DNA of 8,396 bases from Acholeplasmataceae bacterium (GTDB taxonomy: Bacteria; Bacillota_I; Bacilli_A; ML615J-28; CAG-698), in the NCBI GenBank assembly GCA_012840905.1, contig DUVT01000138.1, positions 1 through 8,396 on the forward strand, read 5' to 3'. Below, one piece after another: positions 1 through 7,565 of the stretch (position 1 is the stretch's first letter; the number at the start of each line of letters is the position of its first letter). Position numbers and translations under genes: made by a program. Below the pieces are notes generated by a model. That model worked only from the letters and a program-made list of their open reading frames with translations. It did no database searches and was not told the DNA's origin.

Positions 1-24
1 AGATGTTGTCAAATCAAAATAACG

Positions 25-82
25 CATATTTTGTAATATATAAACAAAAGCACATTCCAATTAACTAGATATTCGTATAATA
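25..82 (+). promoter_or_regulatory. Candidate promoter region of the CotD-like gene
   Basis: Positions 74-82 read CGTATAATA. This fits a sigma-A -10 (TATAAT, 76-81) and is also one mismatch from the sigma-K -10 pattern CATAnnnTA. No good sigma-A -35 lies 17 bp upstream, which would suit a mother-cell sporulation promoter. A second weaker -10-like site, CATATTTTG, lies at 25-33. If the 74-82 element is used, transcription would start about where the ribosome binding site begins (89), giving a very short leader. The assignment to sigma-K or sigma-E is inference; the motif match alone is weak. Confidence 0.35.
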
Positions 83-102
83 GAGTTGAAGGAGGGAAAA
101 TA

Positions 103-462
103 ATGAACTTTGTACCTAATTTATTTAATCAAAATGTCGTGGTTAATCCACCTATAATCCATAGAAGAGTAAACGATATTCATCGTACATTTATTACAGA
201 ACAACCACATATTATAGAAGACCAAACTAGAATCTTCAATCATCATATTTTACGTCATACTTGTTGTATAAGACCTACTTGTTGCGAATTTAATGATTGT
301 CAAGTTGTAAATTGTTGTAATGTTCCTGGTATCGTTGGCCCAGGGTGTGGGAATATAGGGGTTGTGCCAGGAGTTGGTCAAGGACCGATGATGGGTCAAA
401 TGCCAGGACAAATGCCAGGACCGATGTTAAGACCAAGACCAAACCAACAAGTACCAACATAA
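103..462 (+). CDS. CotD-like spore coat protein (Cys/His-rich)
   Basis: A 119-residue protein with no predicted enzyme motif and no signal peptide. Its composition is that of a small spore coat protein. A His-rich N-terminal half (H20, H27, H36, H47, H48, H52) is followed by a Cys-rich middle (C54, C55, C60, C61, C66, C71, C72, C82, including three CC pairs). The tail, from about residue 75, is Gly/Pro/Met/Gln-rich with a GQMP tandem repeat at 98-105. The early PPIIH stretch and the His/Cys pattern resemble the inner-coat CotD family of Bacillus. From that family I infer deposition on the developing spore by the mother cell and disulfide cross-linking. The start is well supported: AAGGAGGG at 89-96 lies six bases before the ATG. 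The gene is probably monocistronic, since a hairpin terminator follows and pheS has its own promoter. Family assignment rests on composition and short motifs, so it is moderate; another Cys-rich coat protein is possible. Confidence 0.68.
   Translation: MNFVPNLFNQNVVVNPPIIHRRVNDIHRTFITEQPHIIEDQTRIFNHHILRHTCCIRPTCCEFNDCQVVNCCNVPGIVGPGCGNIGVVPGVGQGPMMGQMPGQMPGPMLRPRPNQQVPT
381..426 (+). repeat. Short tandem repeats coding the GQMPGQMPGPM tail
   Basis: CAAATGCCAGGA occurs twice back to back (397-408 and 409-420) without a mismatch, and AGGACCGATG occurs at 381-390 and 417-426. Both lie in frame in the CotD-like gene. Twelve-base units keep the reading frame, so gain or loss of a unit would only lengthen or shorten the Gly/Met/Pro tail. 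Confidence 0.75.
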
Positions 463-502
463 TTACTCTTTAAACATTTATTATTTTAATCCTAAAAAGC
501 AA

Positions 503-543
503 AAGAAGGCCCTACCTAGTTTTTACTAAGGGGGGTTTTTCTT
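503..543 (+). terminator. Intrinsic terminator of the CotD-like gene
   Basis: A long imperfect hairpin. The 5' arm 503-520 pairs with 525-543 around a TTTT loop (521-524), with two mismatches and one bulged A (529). The arms contain runs of C and G (511-512 with 534-535, and 515-516 with 530-531). The T-run 536-540 follows the GC-rich upper stem. It lies 41 bases past the stop codon and separates the coat gene from the pheS promoter. Confidence 0.72.
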
Positions 544-559
544 AAAAATAATTAATATC

Positions 560-588
560 TTGAAAAAAATTTAAAGCAGTGTTATAAT
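560..588 (+). promoter_or_regulatory. Sigma-A promoter of pheST
   Basis: TTGAAA (560-565) and TATAAT (583-588) are separated by 17 bp, which is close to ideal for the housekeeping sigma factor. The expected start near 595 leaves a leader of about 235 nt that contains the whole T-box element. Confidence 0.85.
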
Positions 589-594
589 AGTACA

Positions 595-812
595 AACGTT
601 GAAAAAGAAGTAGTAATAGAGTAATGTATTTTCGCCAGGGAAAAAAGACCGTGACTGGAAGTCTTTTGAAAATATATCTATGAATTCACCTTTGGAGTGG
701 CATTTGGCCCGTAGAATAAACTACGTTATCAAAATACACATGAGTGCAACTTTTTGTTGAAATAAGGTGGTACCGCGGAAGATTTCGCCCTTAAGTTATT
801 TAAGGGCTTTTT
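595..812 (+). ncRNA. T-box leader, tRNA-Phe responsive
   Basis: A classical transcription-attenuating T-box riboswitch that reads the charging state of tRNA-Phe. In Stem I, 624-633 pairs with 668-677 (ten pairs, one G-U). Below it, 616-619 pairs with 678-681, with an AGTA bulge (620-623) between the two helices. The internal loop under these carries GAATTCACC (682-690), so the specifier codon is TTC (Phe) at 685-687, followed by A as usual. The T-box AAGGTGGTACCGCGG lies at 764-778. Its TGGT (768-771) would pair with an uncharged ACCA 3' end, matching discriminator A of tRNA-Phe. The antiterminator pairs 763-767 with 789-793 and 775-777 with 786-788, around the bulge TGGTACC. It is mutually exclusive with the terminator that follows. 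Uncharged tRNA-Phe is therefore expected to switch pheST on. Confidence 0.95.
787..812 (+). terminator. T-box-controlled terminator before pheS
   Basis: GCCCTTAA (787-794) pairs perfectly with TTAAGGGC (800-807) around a 5-nt loop, followed by TTTTT (808-812). The left arm shares bases 787-793 with the antiterminator, so the two folds compete. Confidence 0.93.
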
Positions 813-830
813 ATATTATAAGGAGGAAAT

Positions 831-1853
831 ATGCTTAAAAAATTATTGTTACTCAAAGATCAAGTGGAAATTGATTTAAATAGTGCAAATACTATTAATG
901 AAGTAAATGAGAAAAAAGCTTTGTATTTAGGTAAGAAGAGCCCATTACAAGAAATAATGGCAACTATGAAAGATTTAAGTATTGAAGAGCGAAAAGAAGT
1001 TGGGAAGGCTGCAAATGAATTTCGTAGTTTTGTAGAAGAAAAAGTTCAAAAAAGATTAAATGAGATTAATGAACTACAAATTCAAAAGAAATTAGAAAGC
1101 CAGGCTATTGATGTAACCTTGCCTGGAAGAAAGTTTAGAACAGGGAGCCTACATCCTCTTACAAAATTAACTAGAGAAATTGAGGATATTTTTATTGGTA
1201 TGGGCTATACTGTTGAAGAAGGACCAGAAATTGAAAAAGACTTATATAATTTTGAAATGCTTAATTTACCTAAGGGACATCCAGCAAGGGAAATGCAAGA
1301 TTCATTTTATATAGATAATAATAATTTACTTCGCACGCATACTTCTCCAGTTCAAGTAAGAACACTTCTTAAGAGAAAAGGAGAACCAGTAAAGATTATT
1401 TGTCCTGGTAAAGTTTATAGGAGAGATAATGATGATGCTACTCATTCTCATCAATTTATGCAAATTGAAGGTTTAGTAGTTGATAAAAATATAACAATGG
1501 CTGATCTAAAAGGTACATTATCATTACTTTGCCAAAAAATGTTTGGAGAAGAAACTAATATTAGATTTAGACCTTCATTCTTCCCGTTTACTGAACCAAG
1601 TGTTGAAGTTGATGTTTCTTGTTTTAAATGTGGAAGCAAGGGTTGCTCTTTATGTAAAGGCAGCGGGTGGATTGAAGTATTAGGGGCAGGAATGGTTCAT
1701 CCAAATGTTTTAAGAATGGCTGGTTATGATCCTAAAGTATACCAAGGCTTTGCTTTTGGTCTGGGAATTGAAAGATTCTCGATGTTGATGAATTCAATTG
1801 ATGATATCCGCCACTTTTATACAAACGACCCAAGATTTTTGAGGCAGTTTTAG
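831..1853 (+). CDS. pheS: Phenylalanine--tRNA ligase alpha subunit
   Basis: Catalytic subunit of the cytoplasmic alpha2-beta2 phenylalanyl-tRNA synthetase, which charges tRNA-Phe using ATP. At 340 residues it has the normal bacterial length. Residues 1 to about 90 form the charged helical (coiled-coil) N-terminal arm that contacts tRNA. The class II catalytic core follows: the motif 1 region around GPEIE (131-135), motif 2 at 194-214 ([21 protein letters not shown] region), and motif 3 with GLGIERF (310-316). The FAFG stretch (307-310) carries the small residue of the Phe pocket. Four cysteines, C264, C267, C272 and C275, form the CxxC...CxxC insert common in Firmicutes PheS. The start is chosen from AAGGAGG at 820-826, four bases before the ATG. 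Expression is set by the upstream T-box. The stop codon TAG is part of the pheT ribosome binding site, so the two subunits should be translationally coupled. Confidence 0.98.
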   Translation: MLKKLLLLKDQVEIDLNSANTINEVNEKKALYLGKKSPLQEIMATMKDLSIEERKEVGKAANEFRSFVEEKVQKRLNEINELQIQKKLESQAIDVTLPGRKFRTGSLHPLTKLTREIEDIFIGMGYTVEEGPEIEKDLYNFEMLNLPKGHPAREMQDSFYIDNNNLLRTHTSPVQVRTLLKRKGEPVKIICPGKVYRRDNDDATHSHQFMQIEGLVVDKNITMADLKGTLSLLCQKMFGEETNIRFRPSFFPFTEPSVEVDVSCFKCGSKGCSLCKGSGWIEVLGAGMVHPNVLRMAGYDPKVYQGFAFGLGIERFSMLMNSIDDIRHFYTNDPRFLRQF

Positions 1854-1862
1854 GAGGAAGAA

Positions 1863-4235
1863 ATGAAAGTAAAATTAGAATGGTTAAAAGAATTAGTTGA
1901 CCTTGAAGGAATAGAAGTTGAAGAAATAGTTAATAAATTATCTTTATATGCAACTGAAGTTGAATATGCATCTAAAATAGTTGATGCAACAAACTTAGTT
2001 GTGGGTTATGTAAAAGAGTGTAAAAAGCACGAAAATAGTGACCGATTATCAGTTTGTCAAGTTGATGTAGGTGAAGAGACATTACAAATAGTATGTGGTG
2101 CACCGAATGTAAAACAAGGACAATATGTAATTGTTGCACTTCCTGGAGCTACTTTACCTGGTGGTTTTAAAATTAAAAAGGCTAAATTACGTGGTGTAGA
2201 ATCAAATGGGATGATTTGTTCATTACTTGAACTTGGAATTGAAAAGAAGTTTTTAGATGAAGAAAATCAAACTGGAATCTATACTTTCAATGAACCAGTA
2301 AAAGTCGGTACAGATGCACTACAAGCACTAAACTTAGCTGATCATGTAATTGAACTTGATTTAACGCCAAATCGTGGTGATTTACTCAGTATGCTAGGAG
2401 TTGCAATAGAAGTAAGTGCTATATTTAATCGACCTTTAAATCCGTTAGCATTTGATGTAATAAAAGAAGAAAATTTAGGGAAATTAGAAGTTATTAATGA
2501 AACAGATAACTGTTTAGGATATTATGGGCGAGTATTTAGAGATGTTGAAATAAAACCTTCACCAAGGTGGTTAATTTCGCGTCTAATCGCTTTTGGAATT
2601 AGACCAATAAATAATTGTGTAGACATTACTAATTATATCCTAGCCCTATTTGGCCAACCACTACATGCATTTGACTATGATAAGTTAGGAAGTAAGATTT
2701 TAATTAGAATGGCTAATGAAGGTGAAGAAATTACAACTCTCGATGATGTAAAACGCACGTTAACTAAAGATGATATTGTAATTACTGATGGTATAAAACC
2801 AGTAGCTTTAGCTGGCGTTATGGGTGGCCTAGATACGGAAATTAGTGATTATACAAAAAATATTGTTTTAGAAGCTGCTGTATTTAATAGTAAATGTGTT
2901 CGTAACACATCAACTAGACTAGGGTTAAGAAGTGATTCTTCAATTAGATTTGAAAAAGGTGTAGATTTAAACCGTACAAAAATTGCCCTAGATTATGCAA
3001 GTTACTTACTAAAGAAGTATGCAAGTGCAAAAGTTGGCAAAGCATGCTATGCTGGGATTGAAAAACTAGATCCTGTAACAATAAAGATAACTGAAGCTGA
3101 AGTAGAAAAAGTTTTAGGAATTAAGATTAATAAGACTGAAATTATTGAAATTCTTAAAAGACTTAAGTTTTCTGTTACAAATAATTTAGAAGTAACTGTA
3201 CCTACAAGACGTAACGATATAACAATTAAAGAAGATTTAATTGAAGAAATCGGTAGACTTTATGGATATGAAAGATTACCACTTACACTTCCAAAGTCAG
3301 CAAGTATTGGCGCATTAACTCATGACCAAGCTCTAAGAAGAAAAATGATCGATACTTTAGTTGGTCTTGGATTAAATGAAAACATTACATACTCACTAGT
3401 AAGTAAAGAAAGTAATGAATTATTTAAGCTAATCCAATCTAATCAAGGTTATGATGTAGAGTTATTAATGCCATTAAGTCAAGATAGAACACATTTAAGG
3501 AAAACTTTACTTCCATCATTAATAGATTGTATTAAATATTCGTATAATCGCAAGATGAAAGATATCGGGATTTTTGAAATCGGTAGAGTATATTCTAAAA
3601 ATAAAGAATATTATGAAGAAGAACATCTTGCAATTGCAATTGCAAACGATTATGTTAACTCATTAAATCACCAAATCAAAGTGGATTTCTACCTATTAAA
3701 AGGTATTGTTGAAGAGTTATTTAATAAGCTAGATATGGAAATTGAGATTTTACCATTAACTGAAAAGGTAGATGAACTGCATCCAGGTAGAAGTGCAGAA
3801 ATTACTTTAAATGGAAAAAGAATTGGTTTTTTAGGGGCGTTACATCCTAAGTTTGCAAAAGAAAATGACTTGGATGATGTATATGTTCTAGAAATTATAT
3901 TAAATTCAGTTTATGAATATAAATATTCTGAATTTAAATTTAATCCAATTCCTAAAGTTCCTAGTGTTGAACGTGACTTAGCGATTGTTGTAAAACGTGA
4001 TGTTTTAGCAGGTGAGATTGTAAAAGTAATTAAAAATGTAAAAAATACTAATGTTAAAGAAGTAAATATCTTTGATGTTTATACTGGAGATAAAGTTGCT
4101 AATGATGAAAAATCAATTGCGATTAACTTAGTATTTGAGACTTTTGAAACATTAACTGATGAAGTTATCAATGAAAAAGTCGATAAGATATTTAAAGCAT
4201 TACATCAAGAATTTAATGCGGAATTAAGAGCATAA
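1863..4235 (+). CDS. pheT: Phenylalanine--tRNA ligase beta subunit
   Basis: Beta subunit of the phenylalanyl-tRNA synthetase, 790 residues, which is full length for the bacterial family. The order is typical. An EMAP-type tRNA-binding fold at about 40-150 includes the GAPNV and PGG...AKLRGV signatures. The NRGD segment (170-173) leads into the B3/B4 editing module that removes mischarged tyrosine (about 210-380). B5 follows at about 405-475 with PTRRNDI...EEIGRLYGY. A degenerate class II core lies at about 490-690, and a C-terminal ferredoxin-fold anticodon-binding domain at about 697-790, starting at KVPSVERDLA. The start follows TAGGAGG (1851-1857), which overlaps the pheS stop codon. The operon ends directly after this gene at a hairpin shared with the convergent ispH. 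Nothing indicates truncation or loss of the editing module. Confidence 0.98.
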   Translation: MKVKLEWLKELVDLEGIEVEEIVNKLSLYATEVEYASKIVDATNLVVGYVKECKKHENSDRLSVCQVDVGEETLQIVCGAPNVKQGQYVIVALPGATLPGGFKIKKAKLRGVESNGMICSLLELGIEKKFLDEENQTGIYTFNEPVKVGTDALQALNLADHVIELDLTPNRGDLLSMLGVAIEVSAIFNRPLNPLAFDVIKEENLGKLEVINETDNCLGYYGRVFRDVEIKPSPRWLISRLIAFGIRPINNCVDITNYILALFGQPLHAFDYDKLGSKILIRMANEGEEITTLDDVKRTLTKDDIVITDGIKPVALAGVMGGLDTEISDYTKNIVLEAAVFNSKCVRNTSTRLGLRSDSSIRFEKGVDLNRTKIALDYASYLLKKYASAKVGKACYAGIEKLDPVTIKITEAEVEKVLGIKINKTEIIEILKRLKFSVTNNLEVTVPTRRNDITIKEDLIEEIGRLYGYERLPLTLPKSASIGALTHDQALRRKMIDTLVGLGLNENITYSLVSKESNELFKLIQSNQGYDVELLMPLSQDRTHLRKTLLPSLIDCIKYSYNRKMKDIGIFEIGRVYSKNKEYYEEEHLAIAIANDYVNSLNHQIKVDFYLLKGIVEELFNKLDMEIEILPLTEKVDELHPGRSAEITLNGKRIGFLGALHPKFAKENDLDDVYVLEIILNSVYEYKYSEFKFNPIPKVPSVERDLAIVVKRDVLAGEIVKVIKNVKNTNVKEVNIFDVYTGDKVANDEKSIAINLVFETFETLTDEVINEKVDKIFKALHQEFNAELRA

Positions 4236-4236
4236 A

Positions 4237-4266
4237 AAAAGAGAGTAGTAAATTCTACTCTCTTTT
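4237..4266. terminator. Bidirectional terminator between pheT and ispH
   Basis: A perfect 12-bp stem (4237-4248 with 4255-4266) surrounds a 6-nt loop, with the core GAGAGTAG/CTACTCTC. It has A-runs on the left and T-runs on the right, so each strand reads hairpin plus U-tract. The stem begins one base after the pheT stop codon and includes the first two bases of the ispH stop codon on the other strand, so both genes end at this single element. Confidence 0.88.
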
Positions 4267-5164
4267 ATCCTTTTAAGTAGTCATCTAAATTGAGTCTACT
4301 AATATAATTATTAGTGTTGTGTTCTAAATTAAAGACAATTTCTTCAAGAATGCTTTTTGGTGTGGAAGCTCCTGCAGTAATTGCAATTTTATTGAAATTT
4401 GATAAATCGATATTTTTAAGATCATTAAGAGTTTCAACTTGAATTGCTTTTGTTTTATTACTTGCAAGTTCTTTAAGCATTTTTGTATTGTTTGATAGCT
4501 TATCACCAACAACAATAATTAAGTCATAACCTTCTGCATTAATAACAGCTTCTTGGCGTCTTCTTGTAGCATTACAAATCTCATCTACAAGTTCAAGTTG
4601 TGGATAGATTTCTTTTAATTTATTATATATTTTTATAACATCTAAAAAAGACATTGTTGTTTGGTTGGTAATTATTATTTTTCCAGAATATTTTGGTAAA
4701 GTAGAAAGATCGGTTTTATCTGTGATGAGAATTATTTCATCACTAATTCCTATAATACCTTCGGTTTCTGGATGGTTTTCTTTTCCATAAAATAATAATA
4801 AATAACCTTCAAGCAGTTTTTCTTTTATTACATCATGGGTCTTTTTTACATCTTTACAAGTTGCATCAACTATATCTAAACCCTTCATGGTTGCAATATT
4901 TCTAACTGCATCGCTAACCCCATGAGCAGTAAAAATTACTGTACCTTCATTAATTTTTTTGAGCATCTCCACTCGGGATTCGCCATCTAAAATAATGATT
5001 CCCTTACTTTTAAATGCTTCTACAACATTTTTATTGTGAACAATGTTTCCAAGCATGTAGATAGGTTTTTTGTAGGTGTTATTTTCAAGTGCTTTGTTTA
5101 TTATATGAATTGCATTCACAACCCCTTTACAAAATCCACGGGGAGTTAATTTAGTAATTTCCAT
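4265..5164 (-). CDS. ispH: 4-hydroxy-3-methylbut-2-enyl diphosphate reductase
   Basis: Last enzyme of the MEP (non-mevalonate) isoprenoid pathway. It reduces HMBPP to IPP and DMAPP in the cytoplasm using an iron-sulfur cluster. At 299 residues it has the usual length. The three cluster cysteines are C12 (GFCKGV), C103 (DATCKDV) and C197 (DEICNATRRRQ). Substrate residues are also visible: H43 (NIVHN), H81 (TAHG), H131 and E133 (NHPETEG), T169 (NQTT), S224 and N226 (SNNT) and S267 (GAST). The start ATG follows AAGGATG (5170-5176) at normal spacing, and a promoter lies just upstream. The gene is monocistronic here, converging on pheT and divergent from the epimerase gene. Its presence means the host makes isoprenoids by the MEP route. 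The alternative name is lytB. Confidence 0.97.
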   Translation of the reverse strand: MEITKLTPRGFCKGVVNAIHIINKALENNTYKKPIYMLGNIVHNKNVVEAFKSKGIIILDGESRVEMLKKINEGTVIFTAHGVSDAVRNIATMKGLDIVDATCKDVKKTHDVIKEKLLEGYLLLFYGKENHPETEGIIGISDEIILITDKTDLSTLPKYSGKIIITNQTTMSFLDVIKIYNKLKEIYPQLELVDEICNATRRRQEAVINAEGYDLIIVVGDKLSNNTKMLKELASNKTKAIQVETLNDLKNIDLSNFNKIAITAGASTPKSILEEIVFNLEHNTNNYISRLNLDDYLKG

Positions 5165-5184
5165 ATTATCATCCTTCTTGTATT

Positions 5185-5212
5185 ATTATAGCAAAAATAG
5201 CCATAATAACAA
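5185..5212 (-). promoter_or_regulatory. Promoter of ispH
   Basis: Read on the minus strand, TTGTTA (5212-5207) and TATAAT (5190-5185) are separated by 16 bp. The start would fall near 5178, leaving only a couple of bases before the ribosome binding site. The -10 is perfect; the -35 matches four of six positions. Confidence 0.62.
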
Positions 5213-5266
5213 AGCGAAAAATGTCATATAAAATAAAAACTTATTAATGCATTCATAATAATATTA

Positions 5267-5275
5267 TGTTATAAT
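5267..5275 (+). promoter_or_regulatory. Extended -10 promoter of the epimerase gene
   Basis: TGTTATAAT contains a perfect TATAAT (5270-5275) preceded by the TGn of an extended -10. The -35 region is poor, as expected for this class. The start would be near 5282, seven bases before GGAGG. It lies back to back with the ispH promoter in the same 135-bp intergenic gap. Confidence 0.55.
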
Positions 5276-5299
5276 AAGTTGAAAGTGTGGAGGAATATA

Positions 5300-6178
5300 A
5301 TGATTTACAAAATCCAAAATGAATATTTAACTGCAGAAATTAATACGAGGGGCGCGGAACTATATTCGCTTAAAAGTAAAGCTGGAGTTGAATACATTTG
5401 GCAACGCGATCCTCAATATTGGAGTTACTGTGCTCCGATTCTATTTCCAATTGTAGGAAATCTAAAAGACAAAAAAACATTCATTAATGGTGTTGAGTAT
5501 CACATGAATACTCATGGATTTTTAAGAAATCAAGAGTTTGAACTATTTCATCAGGATGATACGGAAATTAGTTTCGTTAACACTTTTAATAAAGAAACAT
5601 TAAAAGAATTCCCATTTAAATATAAGGTTATTATTACTTATACTTTAAATGGTAAAGTATTAAGAACCAATTACAAAGTAATTAACGAAAATCATGATGA
5701 GTTACCATTCAATGTTGGTGGGCATCCTGCAATTAATTGTCCGCTTTATCCAAATGAAGAATTTAGTGACTATACAATAACTTTTGAAAAAGAAGAATCA
5801 TTTACTTCTCCTAAAGTAGAAAGTGGTGGAACTCTAAACTTTCACGAACCGAGTAGACGTTATGAAGGTTTAAAAGAGCTGAAATTGGATTATGAATTAT
5901 TTTCAATTGATACAATAGTCATTCCGAGAGTAAGATCAAACAGTGTAACACTACTCAACAAGGAGAATAAAGGGATTAAGATGGAATTTCCAAGATTTAA
6001 ATCATTTGCAATCTGGTCTCCTTATGGCAAGAAGGCACCTTTTGTATGTTTAGAACCTTGGATTGGCTATGGTGATCGTCATGATAGTGACTATCAATTT
6101 AGTACGAAAGATGATTTAGTGTACTTAAAATCATTAGAAGAATTTAATGTTTTTTATGACATTGAAATAATTGACTAA
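5300..6178 (+). CDS. Aldose 1-epimerase family protein (LacX-like)
   Basis: A 292-residue member of the galactose mutarotase superfamily, which interconverts alpha and beta anomers of sugars. The sequence fits the LacX-type subgroup found in Firmicutes. It has an N-terminal RGAEL segment (17-21), the ILFPIVG stretch (47-53), H72 in THGFLR, H142 in NVGGHPAINCPL and E252 in CLEPWIGYGDR. H72, H142 and E252 are the expected substrate and catalytic positions of the fold. No signal peptide is seen, so it is cytoplasmic. The exact sugar cannot be read from the sequence, and no sugar-catabolism genes are adjacent. The start chosen is ATG 5300, because GGAGG at 5289-5293 lies six bases before it; an in-frame TTG at 5279 would put that site inside the gene. 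No terminator is visible before efp, so read-through into efp-coaX is possible. Confidence 0.9.
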   Translation: MIYKIQNEYLTAEINTRGAELYSLKSKAGVEYIWQRDPQYWSYCAPILFPIVGNLKDKKTFINGVEYHMNTHGFLRNQEFELFHQDDTEISFVNTFNKETLKEFPFKYKVIITYTLNGKVLRTNYKVINENHDELPFNVGGHPAINCPLYPNEEFSDYTITFEKEESFTSPKVESGGTLNFHEPSRRYEGLKELKLDYELFSIDTIVIPRVRSNSVTLLNKENKGIKMEFPRFKSFAIWSPYGKKAPFVCLEPWIGYGDRHDSDYQFSTKDDLVYLKSLEEFNVFYDIEIID

Positions 6179-6200
6179 AATCTAAAATAATGAAAATAAT
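6171..6200 (+). promoter_or_regulatory. Possible internal promoter of efp-coaX
   Basis: TTGACT (6171-6176) overlaps the end of the epimerase gene. AATAAT (6195-6200) follows after 18 bp. Each matches its consensus at five of six positions. In such AT-rich sequence chance matches are common, so this is only a candidate for separate expression of efp. Confidence 0.35.
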
Positions 6201-6216
6201 ATAAATAGGAGGAAAC

Positions 6217-6774
6217 ATGGTATCAAGTAATGATTTTAAAACCGGTATGACTATTGAGTACGACGGTAATATATTTCAAATTTTAGAGTTCCAACATGTA
6301 AAACCGGGTAAAGGGCAAGCATTTGTTAGATCAAGACTAAAGAATTTAAGAACAGGTGCTGTAATAGATTACACATTTAGAGCAGATGAAAAAATGCCAA
6401 GAGCTATTATTGAAAAGAAAAAGATGCAATATTTATATGATGATGGTAGTTCAATGGCATTCATGGATATGGAAACATATGAACAATTAGATATCCCATC
6501 AGAAAATTTATCATATGAAAAAAACTTCTTGCTTGAAGGTGAATCTGTAACAATCGTAGAATATCAAGGTGAAATTTTAGGTGTTATGTTACCAGAAAAA
6601 GTAACATTAGAAGTTACAGAAACAGCCCCAGGTGTTAAAGGAAATACAGCTGCTAATGCAACAAAAGACGCTGTACTGGAAACTGGATTTCATATTCAAG
6701 TTCCATTATTCGTAAACGTTGGGGATAAAATTATAGTTAACACACTTACTGGCAAATACGACTCACGCGCATAA
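6217..6774 (+). CDS. efp: Translation elongation factor P
   Basis: EF-P binds the ribosome between the P and E sites and restores peptide-bond formation at polyproline stretches. At 185 residues it is full length. A KOW-like SH3 domain I (about 1-65) is followed by two OB-type domains, with the signature ending in GDKIIVNT...GKYDSRA near the C terminus. The modified loop reads KPGKGQAF, placing the conserved lysine at K32, the same position that carries 5-aminopentanol in B. subtilis EF-P. No EpmA/EpmB-type modification gene is in the window, so the modification state is unknown. The start is firm: AGGAGG (6207-6212) lies four bases before the ATG. coaX starts 12 bases after the stop, so the two are very likely cotranscribed, perhaps together with the epimerase gene. 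Confidence 0.98.
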   Translation: MVSSNDFKTGMTIEYDGNIFQILEFQHVKPGKGQAFVRSRLKNLRTGAVIDYTFRADEKMPRAIIEKKKMQYLYDDGSSMAFMDMETYEQLDIPSENLSYEKNFLLEGESVTIVEYQGEILGVMLPEKVTLEVTETAPGVKGNTAANATKDAVLETGFHIQVPLFVNVGDKIIVNTLTGKYDSRA

Positions 6775-6786
6775 TTTGGTGATTGT

Positions 6787-7560
6787 ATGATTCTCTGTAT
6801 CGACATAGGTAACACAAATTGTGTGTTCGGTGTTTATGAAAATGATAAATTAATAGCTTGTTTTCGCCTTGAAAGTAATTTATCACAAACAATTGATGAA
6901 TATGGTTTTAAGGTATTAGAGTTATTAAAATATCATAATTTAGATTCAAATAACATTGAAGGAATTATTGTTTCTAGTGTTGTACCACCACTTGATGGAA
7001 CATTTGAAAAAATGTTACTCAAGTATTTCAATATAAAGCCAATATTTGTTGGTCCTGGAACTAAAACAGGTGTTAGAATTAATGTGGATAATCCTAAGCA
7101 AGTTGGTGCTGATATAATTGTTGGTGCTGTTGCTTCGATTAATAAATATGGTTCACCTGTAATTATTGTAGATATGGGTACAGCAATAACTCTTTTCTAT
7201 GTTGATAGTAAAAAAGAGTTGGTTGGTGGAGTAATTGCGCCGGGAATTAAAACAGGCTTTTATGGTTTATTTAAAAATACTGCAAGACTAGAAGAAGTTA
7301 AATTAGACCAACCACCAACTGTAATTGGTAGGGATACTGTTGCTTGTATTCAAAGTGCAATGGTACATGGAACTGCTTCAATGATTGACGGAATAATTCG
7401 TAAAATGAAAAATGAAATAGGCGTTAATGCCGGTGAAGTAAAAGTTGTGTTAACTGGGGGAGAATCAAAAATAATTAAAAACTTTCTTGAAGAAGAAGTT
7501 ATTTATGATGATGACTTAATTATGGATGGTTTAAACATCCTTTATCAGAAAAATAAATAA
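6787..7560 (+). CDS. coaX: Type III pantothenate kinase
   Basis: Catalyses ATP-dependent phosphorylation of pantothenate, the first step of coenzyme A synthesis, in the cytoplasm. This is the ASKHA-fold type III enzyme, which is not feedback-inhibited by CoA. At 257 residues the length is normal. The P-loop-like IDIGNTN motif is at 5-11, GPGTKTG at 89-95, the probable catalytic Asp D109 in QVGADI, the DMGTA phosphate/cation motif at 129-133, GGVIAPGI at 147-154 and LTGGES at 222-227. The residue after the catalytic Asp is Ile110, where many family members have Arg (GADR). The start ATG lies 12 bases past efp, with only a weak GGTG site (6778-6781), so translation is probably coupled to efp. 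After the stop (7558-7560) comes a hairpin (7572-7602) that may end this transcript weakly, as it lacks a good T-run on this strand. Confidence 0.96.
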   Translation: MILCIDIGNTNCVFGVYENDKLIACFRLESNLSQTIDEYGFKVLELLKYHNLDSNNIEGIIVSSVVPPLDGTFEKMLLKYFNIKPIFVGPGTKTGVRINVDNPKQVGADIIVGAVASINKYGSPVIIVDMGTAITLFYVDSKKELVGGVIAPGIKTGFYGLFKNTARLEEVKLDQPPTVIGRDTVACIQSAMVHGTASMIDGIIRKMKNEIGVNAGEVKVVLTGGESKIIKNFLEEEVIYDDDLIMDGLNILYQKNK

Positions 7561-7565
7561 ATGCT

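Noticed and set aside
1451..1639. 62-residue minus-strand open frame inside pheS
   Set aside because: It is antisense to well-conserved PheS catalytic sequence and has no recognisable motif.
1622..1658. CxxC...CxxC zinc-finger-like cluster in PheS
   Set aside because: As I recall, this insert is common in PheS of Firmicutes, so it is not a novel fusion.
4324..4515. 63-residue minus-strand open frame inside ispH
   Set aside because: It is a shifted frame within ispH with low-complexity Leu/Lys/Gln composition. The IspH frame is clearly the real one.
5279..5299. TTG start adding seven residues to the epimerase
   Set aside because: GGAGG at 5289-5293 is correctly placed for ATG 5300 and would lie inside the longer version.
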